A program made the translations under genes and the position numbers. A stretch of 64,000 nt of DNA, taken from NCBI GenBank assembly GCA_001604565.1, contig LVBV01000016.1:62001-126000 (forward strand), given 5' to 3'. Numbering within the stretch: position 1 is the first letter of the stretch; each line of letters opens with the position of its first letter. This DNA comes from Puniceicoccales bacterium Verruco_01. GTDB lineage: Bacteria; Verrucomicrobiota; Verrucomicrobiia; Opitutales; Oceanipulchritudinaceae. This document shows positions 9,643 to 19,181 of this stretch, piece after piece. Below the pieces are notes generated by a model that saw only the letters and a list, made by a program, of their open reading frames with translations, had not been told where the DNA came from and searched no databases.

Positions 9643-12567
9643 TCAGTTTTCCTCGATGGTGAAACTCGGCTGGTCCAGCCAGTGGCTTTCCTCAAGCATG
9701 GTGTTGAGACGCATGGAAACGTCGGACGGGTCGATGTTGGAATAGTCGGGGTGGTTCTCCACCTTGATCAGTTCCAGTTTCTCGCCCTCGCCGCGCTTGG
9801 ACACCCAGCGAAGGGTGACGAAGACGTGCTCGCCGACGACCGGCGGCAGGTGTTCGGGATTGTAGCGGATCTCGTACACCGGGTCCGGCTGGACGCCCTG
9901 CACGGGCACCACTTGGCGACCGATGCGGCAGGGAAGGACGATATCGAACCGCTTCGGGGCGCTGGCGATCGTTTCGCCCTCGGCCTGCGGATAATCCGCC
10001 GGGGTGAAGACGAATTGCGCCGTCTCGGCACTGTAAACGCCATTGGAGGGGAAGAAGCTCCAGTAATAGCGGCGAGAGGGCTTGTTGTCGGACTCCTCCT
10101 GCAGCGTCATGCCCGGGAGGTTTCCGTTGCAGATGTCCTGATAGAGCGCGGCACCGACCACCGTGCAGGTCTTGGCGTCCTGAATGCAGCCTCCGAAGGT
10201 GCTGAAGGGATACCAGTCGCCTGCGTGGAAGTTCTTCATGTGGATGATGCGCTGCGGCAAAAGCGGGAAGGTCTTCGCGAAGCGTTCCTTGATGCGCGGC
10301 AGTTCCGAGGGCTTGCCCGAAATGATCGCCATCTGGCAGTCGAAGCGGCCCGCCACACGCGCAAGATGGTCGAAGAGATTGCCGAAAACCTCGTCCACGC
10401 AGCCCTCGATCGTCTCGCGGTCGCAGGAGACATAGGTGCCGCGGTCCGACGGGAAGACGGTGCCTTCCCACTTGATTCCGCGCGAACGCAGGGCCTTGGC
10501 GATCACCTTGCCCGTCATCTCGTTGAGCTCGATGAGGGCCTGGTTGTCGATGAGGTTGCTCGCGAGGGCGTCGCCGATCGAGAGCTTCTCCCAGCCGTTG
10601 TCCGGGTTTTCCGAGGAACTCACGAGCTGGCTCAGCCACTGGTTCACAAGGGGCACGAAAACCAGCCGCGCGATGCGGGCCAGTTTGATCGACGCCTTGG
10701 GATCGACGGAGGCGAACTCATGGTGCATCGGTTTCTGGAAGAAGTCGATCACCTTGCGTTTCGCCTCGGGAACGCCCGCGTACTGCGATTTGTCCGCCGC
10801 GTTCATCCACGCGGGCAGGAGTACCTTCTCGATGATGCGCTTCACCAGCATGTCGCCGGCGATGGCGCAGCCGTCGCGGAAGAGCAGTTTGGTCTGGATC
10901 GCGGCGGAGCCCGTCCGGCCCCGGCTGGCCGGGACCATCGAGTAGCGGATGATGGCCATGTCCGTCGTGCCGCCGCCGATATCGACGTTCATCACCGTCA
11001 CTCCCTCGCCGTCGCCGTACAGCTCCATCCAGATGGCTCCGTCGTCCATCAGGGTCTTGAGGTCCGAATAGATGATGGGGAGCTGGCTGCACACTGCCTC
11101 GTCGAGTGGGTTCTTGGCCAACACGGGACGCGAGCCCCCCACGCGGTCGGTCCCGTAGGTGACCGGCGCGAGGTTCTCGAAGCGCGTCATTGTGAAGAAG
11201 TTGAGGGCCCGCTGCCACTGTGCGAAGAAGCGGCTGCGCTCCTCGAAGGTCCAGCCCGCGGGGTAGGTGACGCGCACGTTGTGCAGGCGGCGCGGGAGGG
11301 ACTCGCGCCCCATGATGCGCAGGTACTGCTGCGAATTGATCTGCCGGTGCGCCGCTTCGAGGATCGAGAGCGCGAACCAGCACGTCGCGTCGCGGCGCGG
11401 GTAGGTCGGTGGTTCGGTCGGGATCGGTAAGCCGCCCCAGTCGTCCTCCGGCGGGGGATTGTCGATATCGCGGTCGCGTCCGCCGCAGTCCATCAGGTAG
11501 CGGAAGAGTCCGCCGAGGCGGTCGTAATAGTCCGGCGGTATGTTCTTGTCGGTGTCGTTGGGCACCTGACGCCAGAATTCGCCGCCGCCGCCGCCCTGCG
11601 GGGTGTCGTCCCACACGTAGCGCTTGGGGGAGCCGAGGTAGAAGTTCGAGGCCCCCGCCACGTCGAGGTTGCACATCGCGTAGATGCGCCGCGCTCCGCT
11701 CGGGGAACTGCGTCCGCCGCCGATGAGGGCGGGGGAGAGTTCCACGAAGGTGTGCGGGAGAATCTTCTTTTCCCGGTAGCCCTTGAGGGCGCCGTTCCCT
11801 TCGTAAACCGGCTCATAGACCGGGACGAGCTTGCCTTCCTCCGCAGGGGGTTCCAGATCGTGGAACTGCGTGCGGTGGAGGAGCATCCAAGAGTCGATGA
11901 TCGAAAATTCGCCCAGCGTGTTCTCGCTCGCGTCCCGTCCGTCCAAGCGGAAGGGAGTGCCCCTGGGGATGAAGCGCAGAATCTGCACGCGCCTGCCGAA
12001 GGACTTCGTCGCCGCGTCGGGCCCCGGGGTTTCGAGCAGAAGGGCCACGGTGCGCGTGTTGCCGAGATCGACGACAAGATCCACGTCCACGGGGTCCATG
12101 CCGCCGCGCTTGACCCAGTGGATCTCAAGGTTCACCTGAATGTCGCGGCCCTCGCGGTTGGGGAGCGAAGTCAGTGGCAGCAGGCGGTCGCGGTAGTCGG
12201 ACTCGATCTGTGCCTCGTCGTTACTTGCATAAGGGCTCACGGCGTCCGTCATGTCCGGCGCCTGCTTCACAAGGCCGGGAGTCACGTCGAAGGTCAGGCC
12301 GCGCAGCGGCGTGCCGAGATTCGTCTCCACACACAGACGCAGGATGGGCTCCCCGCCGTCCATCTCGTAGCGGTAGAGGATCCACGGGACGTAGTCGCTC
12401 CACTTCTGCCACGAGAGGCTGTTGTTGCCGAGCACCAGCTTTTCGAGAAACGCCGGGTCCTTCTGCGGGAGCAAATCCTTCAGGAGAACGTCGAAATACT
12501 GGTGGCCGGAATTCGGGAACACCCGGATCCGGCAGGGGGGAATGCTGGTCTTTCCAGTGTCGTTCAT
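9643..12567 (-). CDS. SrfB-like actin/Hsp70-fold ATPase
   Basis: This 974-aa protein resembles SrfB, the middle gene of the srfABC loci known from Salmonella and Xenorhabdus. The actin/Hsp70-fold phosphate loops are visible as DLVVDLGNTRT at 163-173 (phosphate 1) and VDIGGGTTD at 528-536 (phosphate 2), so it should bind and hydrolyse ATP. The wide spacing between the loops shows a large insertion relative to DnaK or MreB. There is no signal peptide or membrane segment, so it is cytoplasmic. It follows the SrfC-like gene, with 177 intergenic bases holding inverted repeats, and leads the two membrane-protein genes. Family assignment rests on remembered length, motifs and the partner gene. Confidence 0.72.
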   Translation of the reverse strand: MNDTGKTSIPPCRIRVFPNSGHQYFDVLLKDLLPQKDPAFLEKLVLGNNSLSWQKWSDYVPWILYRYEMDGGEPILRLCVETNLGTPLRGLTFDVTPGLVKQAPDMTDAVSPYASNDEAQIESDYRDRLLPLTSLPNREGRDIQVNLEIHWVKRGGMDPVDVDLVVDLGNTRTVALLLETPGPDAATKSFGRRVQILRFIPRGTPFRLDGRDASENTLGEFSIIDSWMLLHRTQFHDLEPPAEEGKLVPVYEPVYEGNGALKGYREKKILPHTFVELSPALIGGGRSSPSGARRIYAMCNLDVAGASNFYLGSPKRYVWDDTPQGGGGGEFWRQVPNDTDKNIPPDYYDRLGGLFRYLMDCGGRDRDIDNPPPEDDWGGLPIPTEPPTYPRRDATCWFALSILEAAHRQINSQQYLRIMGRESLPRRLHNVRVTYPAGWTFEERSRFFAQWQRALNFFTMTRFENLAPVTYGTDRVGGSRPVLAKNPLDEAVCSQLPIIYSDLKTLMDDGAIWMELYGDGEGVTVMNVDIGGGTTDMAIIRYSMVPASRGRTGSAAIQTKLLFRDGCAIAGDMLVKRIIEKVLLPAWMNAADKSQYAGVPEAKRKVIDFFQKPMHHEFASVDPKASIKLARIARLVFVPLVNQWLSQLVSSSENPDNGWEKLSIGDALASNLIDNQALIELNEMTGKVIAKALRSRGIKWEGTVFPSDRGTYVSCDRETIEGCVDEVFGNLFDHLARVAGRFDCQMAIISGKPSELPRIKERFAKTFPLLPQRIIHMKNFHAGDWYPFSTFGGCIQDAKTCTVVGAALYQDICNGNLPGMTLQEESDNKPSRRYYWSFFPSNGVYSAETAQFVFTPADYPQAEGETIASAPKRFDIVLPCRIGRQVVPVQGVQPDPVYEIRYNPEHLPPVVGEHVFVTLRWVSKRGEGEKLELIKVENHPDYSNIDPSDVSMRLNTMLEESHWLDQPSFTIEEN

Positions 12568-12580
12568 CGCTGAAATGGGT

Positions 12581-12747
12581 TAGGGAGCGTCTTGAAACAA
12601 GACTCCCGTCGGCTGAAGGGTGCCTTTTCGGCGCAAAATCATCCCATTCGCCTCAATGAATCTTGATTCGTTTCGTCTCATGTTACGATTTTTCGCTCGA
12701 AAATTCATTCCTCATCCTCGATCCGCTTTTTTTCAAAACGCTCCCTA
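12581..12747. promoter_or_regulatory. Intergenic region bracketed by a 17-bp inverted repeat, with an internal hairpin
   Basis: The gap between the SrfC-like stop and the SrfB-like start is framed by two inverted copies of TAGGGAGCGTYTTGAAA: 12581-12597 on plus and 12731-12747 on minus, one mismatch. The second copy includes the stop codon. The first copy also forms its own hairpin (12583-12607, GGGAG-cg-TCTTG pairing with CAAGA-CTCCC) just upstream of the SrfB-like ATG. A smaller dyad TTTTCG/CGAAAA lies at 12690-12703. The structure could tune expression between the two genes; no promoter is clear. Confidence 0.5.
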
Positions 12748-15558
12748 GGCGGCCTTGAGCGGGTTGATGCCGTAGGCGTCGCAGAGCTTCACGAGCTCGT
12801 TGTCGCCGGGCTGGTCCGGGCGCTTGATCGGCACGATCTCGCGCGCGGCAAGCGCCTTCATGCGCAGCAGGGCCGGTTCGAGGAAGTAGGTGTAGGCGGC
12901 CTTCTCGGGGTCCACCTTTCGCTCGTCGGGGGCCTCGTCCGGCTTGGCGACGATGTGGGCGCCCGCCCTGCCGTAGCAGACGAGGTTCGCCATCTTCATC
13001 GCGAGGGGGCGGCGCAGGTCCGTGTCCTCGCCGCGTCCGCCGTGGTATTCCGCCAGCGCCCCGAGCCACGTCACCGCTGCGTCGGTGTCCGGCGCGATGG
13101 ACTTCACAAGGGACGCGAGAATCTCGCGCATCGCCTCCGGGTTTTCGATCCCGAGGGCGCGCCAGTCCGGGTCTGACGCCTTTGCGCCGCGGCCTTCCGC
13201 CGTGCATCGGGCGCACTGGCTTGTCACCCACTGTTGGAATTGGCCCGCCAGATGGTCGCCGTTCGCCCGTGCGCGCGAGGGCGGCACCGGCATGAGGCTC
13301 TCGTAATCCACGTTCAAAAGATGCCGCACCGCGTGATTGATCGCGCGCATTTCCGCGGGCGAGGCGTCCGCCACCTTCGCGTCCAGTTTCGCGAGGAAGG
13401 CCTCCAGAACCTCGCGGCGCTTGTCACGGGGCTTGGGGTTCGGGAAAATCTCATACTGCTTGAAGAGCGCGGCGGCCCCGGCGGCGAGCTCCCTCTGGCG
13501 GGTCTTCAGGCGCACGATGCGATTGGTCGCATCCTTCCCGCGAACGGCGAGGATGCTCCGGCGCGCCTCCACGAAGAAGTATTCCGCGCCGCCCGTCGCC
13601 TTGTCCGTTACCATGCAGTCGAAGCTCTTCCGACTCACGGGACTGGCGAACTGCCGCGCGAAGGCGGTCTCCTTCATCAGGTTGTTGTAGCGGACGCTGC
13701 CGGGGGCGAAGTCCTGCTTCACCTCGGCGAAGTCGCGGTCCGGGCTCTTGTGGTTGTGGATCGCGAAGGTCGTGCAGGTCTCGGGATTGCGGATCTGGCC
13801 GAGGTTGCTCACCACGTCCTCGATGACACCGTAGATGTTGGAATCGTTCGGGTTCACCGCCTTGTTGAGCTGTGTGGCCCACCAGGTGAGGGTGAGGTTG
13901 AGGGGCAGGGGGCTGGGGCCCCGGGGATTGCGGAAATACTCGGGCGTGGCGTGCCTCCACCAGGCCTTGACGCCGTTGATGAGCTGGTCGGCATTCGGGC
14001 ACTTGTAGCCGCGCAGGCCCTGAAAGATGCTGAAGGCATCCATGTTCAGGCGTTTGGCATAGGTGGAGACGATGGAGGCGGTTTTGCCGCGCTTGAGAAT
14101 TTCCTTGAAGAAGAGCTGGGGGGTGAAGCAGCGCGTGGCCCTCTCCTTGTCCGCCCCCGTGGCGTCGGCCTTGTTCGCGCGGCTCTTGATCTCGCGCATC
14201 AGGTCCGCGTCCATGATGATGCGTGTTTCGAGCGACTTGGTCTCATTGCCGACGCCCGGGAAGTCCAGAATGTCGGCATCCATGAGGTAGTCCTTGAAGG
14301 CATTCGGCCTCTCGGGTGCTTCCGGGAAAGGATGGTCCGAAAGGTTCGCCACGTTGATCGGGATGACGAGTTCCCACACAAGGCCCTGAAAAATGGAGAA
14401 GTCCTCGGGCGTGGAGGCAAGGCGCGCCGGCATGGAATCCTCGCACGCGATGAAGACCGCGCCGTTTTCCTCGCGCCAGCCGAGTTTGCCGATGAGGGTC
14501 TTGAGGATCGCCTCCGGAGCCCTCGGATTGTCCGGCATCGGGGTGAAACTGATGTTGCAGGCGCCCATATTGAGGAAGAGCGCCGTGGCCTCCAGCGAGC
14601 AGTACACCTTCTTTCCGGTCCAGAGGCCGCCCTTGCCCAGAAGCCGCAGGTACGTGTCCGCCATCGTGCGGTAGAGGTTGGTAAGTGGCTCGTAGCCGTC
14701 CCACAGAATCTCCGCGGCAAAGGCGAGGGCGGCGTCGCGGCTGGCGAGGAATGCGCTCTCCTCCAGCAGGGCTCGCAGTTCGCTCTCCAGCGCCGAGGTG
14801 TCCAGCCCCAGTCCGCGGAACATCGGATCGTCCGACTCCGCCAGGTCCGAGATCACCTCGCAAAAGTCGTGCATCGTCTCGTATGCGTCGCGGTCGAGCG
14901 CGCCCTTCGGCGCGGGATGGGTCCGCGCAAAGGCCTTGTACTGGCGCCGGAAAAGATCGAGATCCCACTTGGTGGTGTCGCCCTTGCGGGGGCCGTAGCA
15001 TTCCGTGCTGTACCCCCGCGCCAGCGCATGCCAGAGGTCGCGCGGAGTCACCATCTTCATTTCCACCGGATACTGCGGGTGGAGCACCTTCATCGTTCCC
15101 TTCGCGCCGTCGAGGGTGCCGGGAACAAAGCGCGAGAGGCAGGACGAGCCGTCCATCCCCTTGTTGTAAGGATTGAGCACCTTGCGGGGCAGATACCACG
15201 GAAGCGTATTCACGTCGCTCACGAGCGGGGCCATGAAATAGAAGGGGTTGCCACCCTCCCAGTGCAGGCCCGTGCCGACACCCGCTTTTCCCTCGTCGTC
15301 CGTCAGGGCGGCGTGGCCGTCGATATAGGCGGAGATGAGCGTCGATTTCCCGGTCTGTGACGGGCCCCAGATGGCCATTGCGGGCCTTGGCTGGGACAGT
15401 GCCTCGTCCACGGCCTGCGATTCCTTCAGCAGGGTGTAGAGCTGGTTCACCCAGCCTGAGGCGGGCAGCTCGTACACACCCTCGCGTTTGCGGCCCAGTG
15501 CCCAGTACCAATCCGTGAGATCGCGGGCAAGACCTTGAATATCTTCGGCGTTATTCAT
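12745..15558 (-). CDS. SrfC-like P-loop NTPase
   Basis: This 937-aa cytoplasmic protein has a Walker A motif, GPSQTGKST, at 65-73. A DxxG-type element in DILDFPGVG at 429-437 fits a Ras/dynamin-like G3 motif separated from the P-loop by a long insertion. This layout, with an SrfB-like gene next in line, fits SrfC, the putative effector NTPase of srfABC loci. No NKxD motif was identified, so nucleotide choice is open. The start at 15558 is an ATG; a TTG five codons upstream is possible. It is the first gene of the leftward arm and is divergent from the secreted protein at 15706. Confidence 0.68.
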   Translation of the reverse strand: MNNAEDIQGLARDLTDWYWALGRKREGVYELPASGWVNQLYTLLKESQAVDEALSQPRPAMAIWGPSQTGKSTLISAYIDGHAALTDDEGKAGVGTGLHWEGGNPFYFMAPLVSDVNTLPWYLPRKVLNPYNKGMDGSSCLSRFVPGTLDGAKGTMKVLHPQYPVEMKMVTPRDLWHALARGYSTECYGPRKGDTTKWDLDLFRRQYKAFARTHPAPKGALDRDAYETMHDFCEVISDLAESDDPMFRGLGLDTSALESELRALLEESAFLASRDAALAFAAEILWDGYEPLTNLYRTMADTYLRLLGKGGLWTGKKVYCSLEATALFLNMGACNISFTPMPDNPRAPEAILKTLIGKLGWREENGAVFIACEDSMPARLASTPEDFSIFQGLVWELVIPINVANLSDHPFPEAPERPNAFKDYLMDADILDFPGVGNETKSLETRIIMDADLMREIKSRANKADATGADKERATRCFTPQLFFKEILKRGKTASIVSTYAKRLNMDAFSIFQGLRGYKCPNADQLINGVKAWWRHATPEYFRNPRGPSPLPLNLTLTWWATQLNKAVNPNDSNIYGVIEDVVSNLGQIRNPETCTTFAIHNHKSPDRDFAEVKQDFAPGSVRYNNLMKETAFARQFASPVSRKSFDCMVTDKATGGAEYFFVEARRSILAVRGKDATNRIVRLKTRQRELAAGAAALFKQYEIFPNPKPRDKRREVLEAFLAKLDAKVADASPAEMRAINHAVRHLLNVDYESLMPVPPSRARANGDHLAGQFQQWVTSQCARCTAEGRGAKASDPDWRALGIENPEAMREILASLVKSIAPDTDAAVTWLGALAEYHGGRGEDTDLRRPLAMKMANLVCYGRAGAHIVAKPDEAPDERKVDPEKAAYTYFLEPALLRMKALAAREIVPIKRPDQPGDNELVKLCDAYGINPLKAA

Positions 15559-15705
15559 CAAGATCGGTTTCAAGTCTGCATGCAGAGGACGGGAATCGGC
15601 AACATTAAAGATTGAAAACTATCAGGTTTGCTGTCATTTGGTTAAGTAGTGCCGATGTGCACTCGCGCGCAGTCGGTTTCATTAATTTTTCCAATCCACA
15701 CGAAT

Positions 15706-17082
15706 ATGCGTAACTCGATTCATGCGCTCTTCATCGCGGCCGCCTCGTTCGCTCTGGCGACCTGTCTTGCTGCGGCTCCCGCCAAACCGATCTACGAGTC
15801 CGACATCAAGGCGGAACAGCGGATCGCCACTGCGATGATCGGCGACGCCGTGAACGACCTGACCCATTCCTCCAACGCCTACGGCAACGGCACCTACAAA
15901 TACGCGTGGGTGTACCTGACCGACTGCGGCGTGAAGCTGGACCAGACCAAGTCCAAGCTCAAGGATCATCCGGCGCGCATCCAAGTGGCCCTCAACTTCT
16001 TCGGCTTCACCATCGGCAGCGACACCCGCGCCGACCTCACCAAGAAGTACTACAAGATCAAGGACGATCTGGAACGCGCCTATCAGAAGATGAGCGCTCT
16101 GGAGGTCGATCTCGGCAAGAAGCTGGGCGTCGATGTGGCGAGTGTTCGCAAGATCATGTCCACCTTCCAGATCCTTTGCGAGACGACCAAGGACCCGAAG
16201 TATTGCGAGGCGTATGCCCGCCTGAAGGGCCTTCTGGACAGCGGCGACATCGCGGGCCTCGCGCAAGCGATCGACAGCATGGGCGGCCTTCTGAACGATG
16301 CCCGCAGCGACGCGCAGAGAAACAACGTCGATGTCGAGATTCCGACGAACACCCACGTCACGACCTCTTCCACGGGCGGCTCGGTGACGCCGGCGATCGG
16401 TGGCCCCGCAGCGTCCATCCTCTCCTCCATTTCCCCGAACGATCCCAACCGTTCCGCCTACGAGAACGCCATCCACGCCCTTGAGCGCGCGGCGGCGGCG
16501 GGCGACACCTCCGCCCAGGCACGTCTTCAGGCCCTCCAGCAGGCTTCTGCCGATTGCGCTAACGGCGTTCCCGGAGGCTGCGAGCGTCTTCGCCAGCTTC
16601 TGAACTCGCTTGTAGCTCCGTCTGCTCCGGCTGCCTCCTCGGGCCCGGTGCGGATCAACGTCGGCGGCGAGGAGCTCACCTTTGTCGATGGCAAGGCCAT
16701 CAAGACCGTTTACATCGGCGGACGCGGCATGCGTCTCAAGAAGGAGGTCGTGATCAAGATCGTCGATCCGAACACGAATCCGCCCACCTGCCAGGAGGTT
16801 TCCTCCCGCGACTGGAACCTCGTGGTGCAGAACTCCACGGTCCAGAGCACGGCGACGGGCGCGGTGGTGCGCTTCTCCCTCATCGAAGAGGGTGGCCGGT
16901 CGGACTTTACGGTCAAGAGCTGGACGGTCACTTCGGCCAGCGGCGCGATCCTCCAGAGCGGCAGTACGCTTCCCGCGGACGTGACGGTCACTGAACAGGG
17001 CACCGTGACGGTCGAGGTCAAGGGCGTCACCGAACTCGGCAGTGATTTCTCCATCCGCTCCACCGTTGAGGTCTCCTTCTAG
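15706..17082 (+). CDS. Secreted or periplasmic protein, unknown family
   Basis: This 458-aa protein opens with a Sec signal peptide (MRNSIHALFIAAASFALATCLAAAPA). I chose the ATG at 15706 because a longer in-frame start would put 19 polar residues before it. The mature part has a helical region, a Ser/Ala/Gly-rich linker and a low-complexity helix (ENAIHALERAAAAGDTSAQARLQALQQ) that recalls Sel1/TPR-type helices. Its C-terminal 130 residues look beta-rich, with alternating Thr/Val (VTEQGTVTVEVKGVTELGS). I do not recognise it. It starts the rightward arm and is followed after 17 bases by the FHA protein. The divergent gap to the SrfC-like gene (15559-15705) must hold both promoters. Confidence 0.62.
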   Translation: MRNSIHALFIAAASFALATCLAAAPAKPIYESDIKAEQRIATAMIGDAVNDLTHSSNAYGNGTYKYAWVYLTDCGVKLDQTKSKLKDHPARIQVALNFFGFTIGSDTRADLTKKYYKIKDDLERAYQKMSALEVDLGKKLGVDVASVRKIMSTFQILCETTKDPKYCEAYARLKGLLDSGDIAGLAQAIDSMGGLLNDARSDAQRNNVDVEIPTNTHVTTSSTGGSVTPAIGGPAASILSSISPNDPNRSAYENAIHALERAAAAGDTSAQARLQALQQASADCANGVPGGCERLRQLLNSLVAPSAPAASSGPVRINVGGEELTFVDGKAIKTVYIGGRGMRLKKEVVIKIVDPNTNPPTCQEVSSRDWNLVVQNSTVQSTATGAVVRFSLIEEGGRSDFTVKSWTVTSASGAILQSGSTLPADVTVTEQGTVTVEVKGVTELGSDFSIRSTVEVSF

Positions 17083-17099
17083 ACGGTTGGTGTAACACA

Positions 17100-19130
17100 A
17101 TGACCGGCGAGGAGATACGCGACTTTCTCGATCTGGAGGAAACGTTCACTTCGGGAGACGTTCAGAAGGCGTATTCCCAGCGTCTGGAAAAGGAGAAGCA
17201 GGCCCTTGCCAACGGGGGCTCGCGCGCGGAGCGCATGATGGCCCGCGAGAAGCTCTCCCGGCTGGAACGTATCCAGGGGGATGTCACACTCCTTGTGACC
17301 CGCATGAGGGCCGCCGAGGAGGTGAATAAATACCTTCCCAAGGCCTCCGCGCATGTAAAGGCCGGCAATTTCAAGCTCGCCGACGTTTCCTTCAAATACG
17401 TCCGCAAAGTTCCGGCGGATCTGCTCCCCGAGGACCTGCAAATGGCCGTCGAGGAAATGGCTGCGCGGATCGAGGAGGGACTTGCCGGGTCCGCCGCCGC
17501 CGAGGCCGAAGCCGCAAGCAAGGCCGCCGAGGCGGAGAAGGCCCGCGCCGAGGAAGCGGCCCGCATCGAGGCGGAAAAGGCTTCCGCCGAAAGGGAGGAG
17601 AAGGCACGTCTCGCCCGCGAGGAGGAAGAGCGCCGTTCCCGCGAAGAACAGGCGCAAAGAAAGCTGGCCGCCGAGGAGGCGCGCAGACAGGCCGAGGCCG
17701 CAAGGGCCCGCGCCGCCGAGGAGGAGAAAGCCCGCGCCGAAGAAGCGAGGCTCGCCGCGAAGGCTGCCGAGGAGGCCGCGGCGAAAAAGGCCGCCGAGGA
17801 AGCCGCGAGGCTCCGCCAAGAGGCTGCCGCGAAGAAGCAGGCCGAAGAGGCCGCACGCCGAGCCGCGGAGGAGGCCGCCCTCGAAAAGACAAGGCGGGAA
17901 AAAGCCGCCGCCGAGGCGTCCGCGCGGCGCGATACCGAATCTCTTGCCACGCTCGCCCGTGCCGAAGCCGCCCTTGCCGCCTCCGACGAGGCGCTTGCCG
18001 CGAATCTGGCCGCCGAGGTGCGCTTTGCCTATTCCCCGGACCGTCCCGCCGGAGCCGTTGCCGCGCGGCTGGAGGCCCTTGCCGCCGCACTGGAAAGCCT
18101 CGCCGGACGCCGCCGCATGGTTGCCACATCGAAGGCGCGCCTCGCACGCGCGGACAGCCTTGTGGTGCGCGGCGATTACGAGGGCGCCTCCCAGCTCCTT
18201 TGCGAAGCGCTGACGGAGAAGGTTTCTGCCGGGAACGAAAAAGATTGGGAAATCCTCTGTCGCCCGGAATTGATCAGCGCGTGCGAGAAATTCGTCCGCG
18301 CCCGACTAGCAGAGGCGCAGCAGGCAAGCCTTTCGGGCCGTGCCGCTGCCGTGGCACAACTGGCCGGGGTGGCCGAAAGGTTGACCGGCCTCATCTCGGG
18401 CGGGGAGGCGATCCGGGCCGAGTTTGCCAAACTTTCCAGCACTGTCACCCTCCCGAATCTGCGTCCCTGCGCCCGCATGAGTCTTGAATATTCCCATGGC
18501 GGGTTCTCGCGCCGTTGCCTTCAGGTGATCGCGGCTCCGTCCGTTGTCTTCGGACGTTCCGTGTCGGCGGATGTGGTGGTGCGCGTGGCGACGCCGCCGG
18601 GCGATCCCCGCCGTTCCAATCAGGTGATCGGGCGGCGCCATCTGACGATCGAGATCACTCCCGCGGCGATCACGCTGATCGACGGAGTGCGCGGCGAAAG
18701 CGGCACGTTGGAAGCCTCCAAGAACGGCATCTTTCTCGACGGTCGCAAGGTCCTGTATCCGAAGAAGATCGACGGATCGGGAGAAGTGCTTTCCATCGCC
18801 TCGGCCCAGCTTGGCGCGGAGGTGGCCCGCTGGACGCTGCACCTCGTAAAGGTGGCGGAGGCGGGCGAGCTTCCCGGAGTGTTGGCTCCACAGGGAGGTT
18901 TTGCCGGAATCGCGGGCCTGTATATGGAGCGCCGGGACGAGATTGCCGAGGATCTCCTCCTTTTGTGCGGGCCGGTGCCGCTCGCTGCGGCGGATGCGTC
19001 GCTTGCCCCGCTAGTTCTTGTCCCGACGGGCGGCGGAATCGCCCTCTGGGATGGCTCGACGGCGAAGGATGCGACGGAGGGCGTTCCGGGTGCCAAGGTG
19101 CTTTCCGCCGGGCAGCTCAGTTTTGTGTAA
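17100..19130 (+). CDS. Long coiled-coil protein with a C-terminal FHA domain
   Basis: This 676-aa protein begins with a helical head of about 130 residues. An extended Ala/Glu/Lys/Arg heptad region (about 145-300) in the style of TolA follows, then a second helical part. Residues 475-580 form an FHA domain with its signature FGRSVSADVVVR..SNQVIGRRHLTIEI, which normally binds phosphothreonine peptides. No signal peptide or TM helix is seen, so it is probably cytoplasmic. It starts 17 bases after the secreted-protein stop. The coiled coil has extreme codon monotony (GCC GAG GAG), so homology there would be uninformative. It could be a phospho-dependent scaffold for the neighbouring ATPases. Confidence 0.75.
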   Translation: MTGEEIRDFLDLEETFTSGDVQKAYSQRLEKEKQALANGGSRAERMMAREKLSRLERIQGDVTLLVTRMRAAEEVNKYLPKASAHVKAGNFKLADVSFKYVRKVPADLLPEDLQMAVEEMAARIEEGLAGSAAAEAEAASKAAEAEKARAEEAARIEAEKASAEREEKARLAREEEERRSREEQAQRKLAAEEARRQAEAARARAAEEEKARAEEARLAAKAAEEAAAKKAAEEAARLRQEAAAKKQAEEAARRAAEEAALEKTRREKAAAEASARRDTESLATLARAEAALAASDEALAANLAAEVRFAYSPDRPAGAVAARLEALAAALESLAGRRRMVATSKARLARADSLVVRGDYEGASQLLCEALTEKVSAGNEKDWEILCRPELISACEKFVRARLAEAQQASLSGRAAAVAQLAGVAERLTGLISGGEAIRAEFAKLSSTVTLPNLRPCARMSLEYSHGGFSRRCLQVIAAPSVVFGRSVSADVVVRVATPPGDPRRSNQVIGRRHLTIEITPAAITLIDGVRGESGTLEASKNGIFLDGRKVLYPKKIDGSGEVLSIASAQLGAEVARWTLHLVKVAEAGELPGVLAPQGGFAGIAGLYMERRDEIAEDLLLLCGPVPLAAADASLAPLVLVPTGGGIALWDGSTAKDATEGVPGAKVLSAGQLSFV

Positions 19131-19181
19131 GGATTTCCGCGTTCTCTTGCCTGAACGTCTCGTTACCGTATCGTTTCCATC

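Noticed and set aside
13234-15360. 708-codon frame antisense to the SrfC-like gene
   Set aside because: Composition is His/Arg/Ala-biased and mirrors the codons of the opposite gene; no domain is visible.
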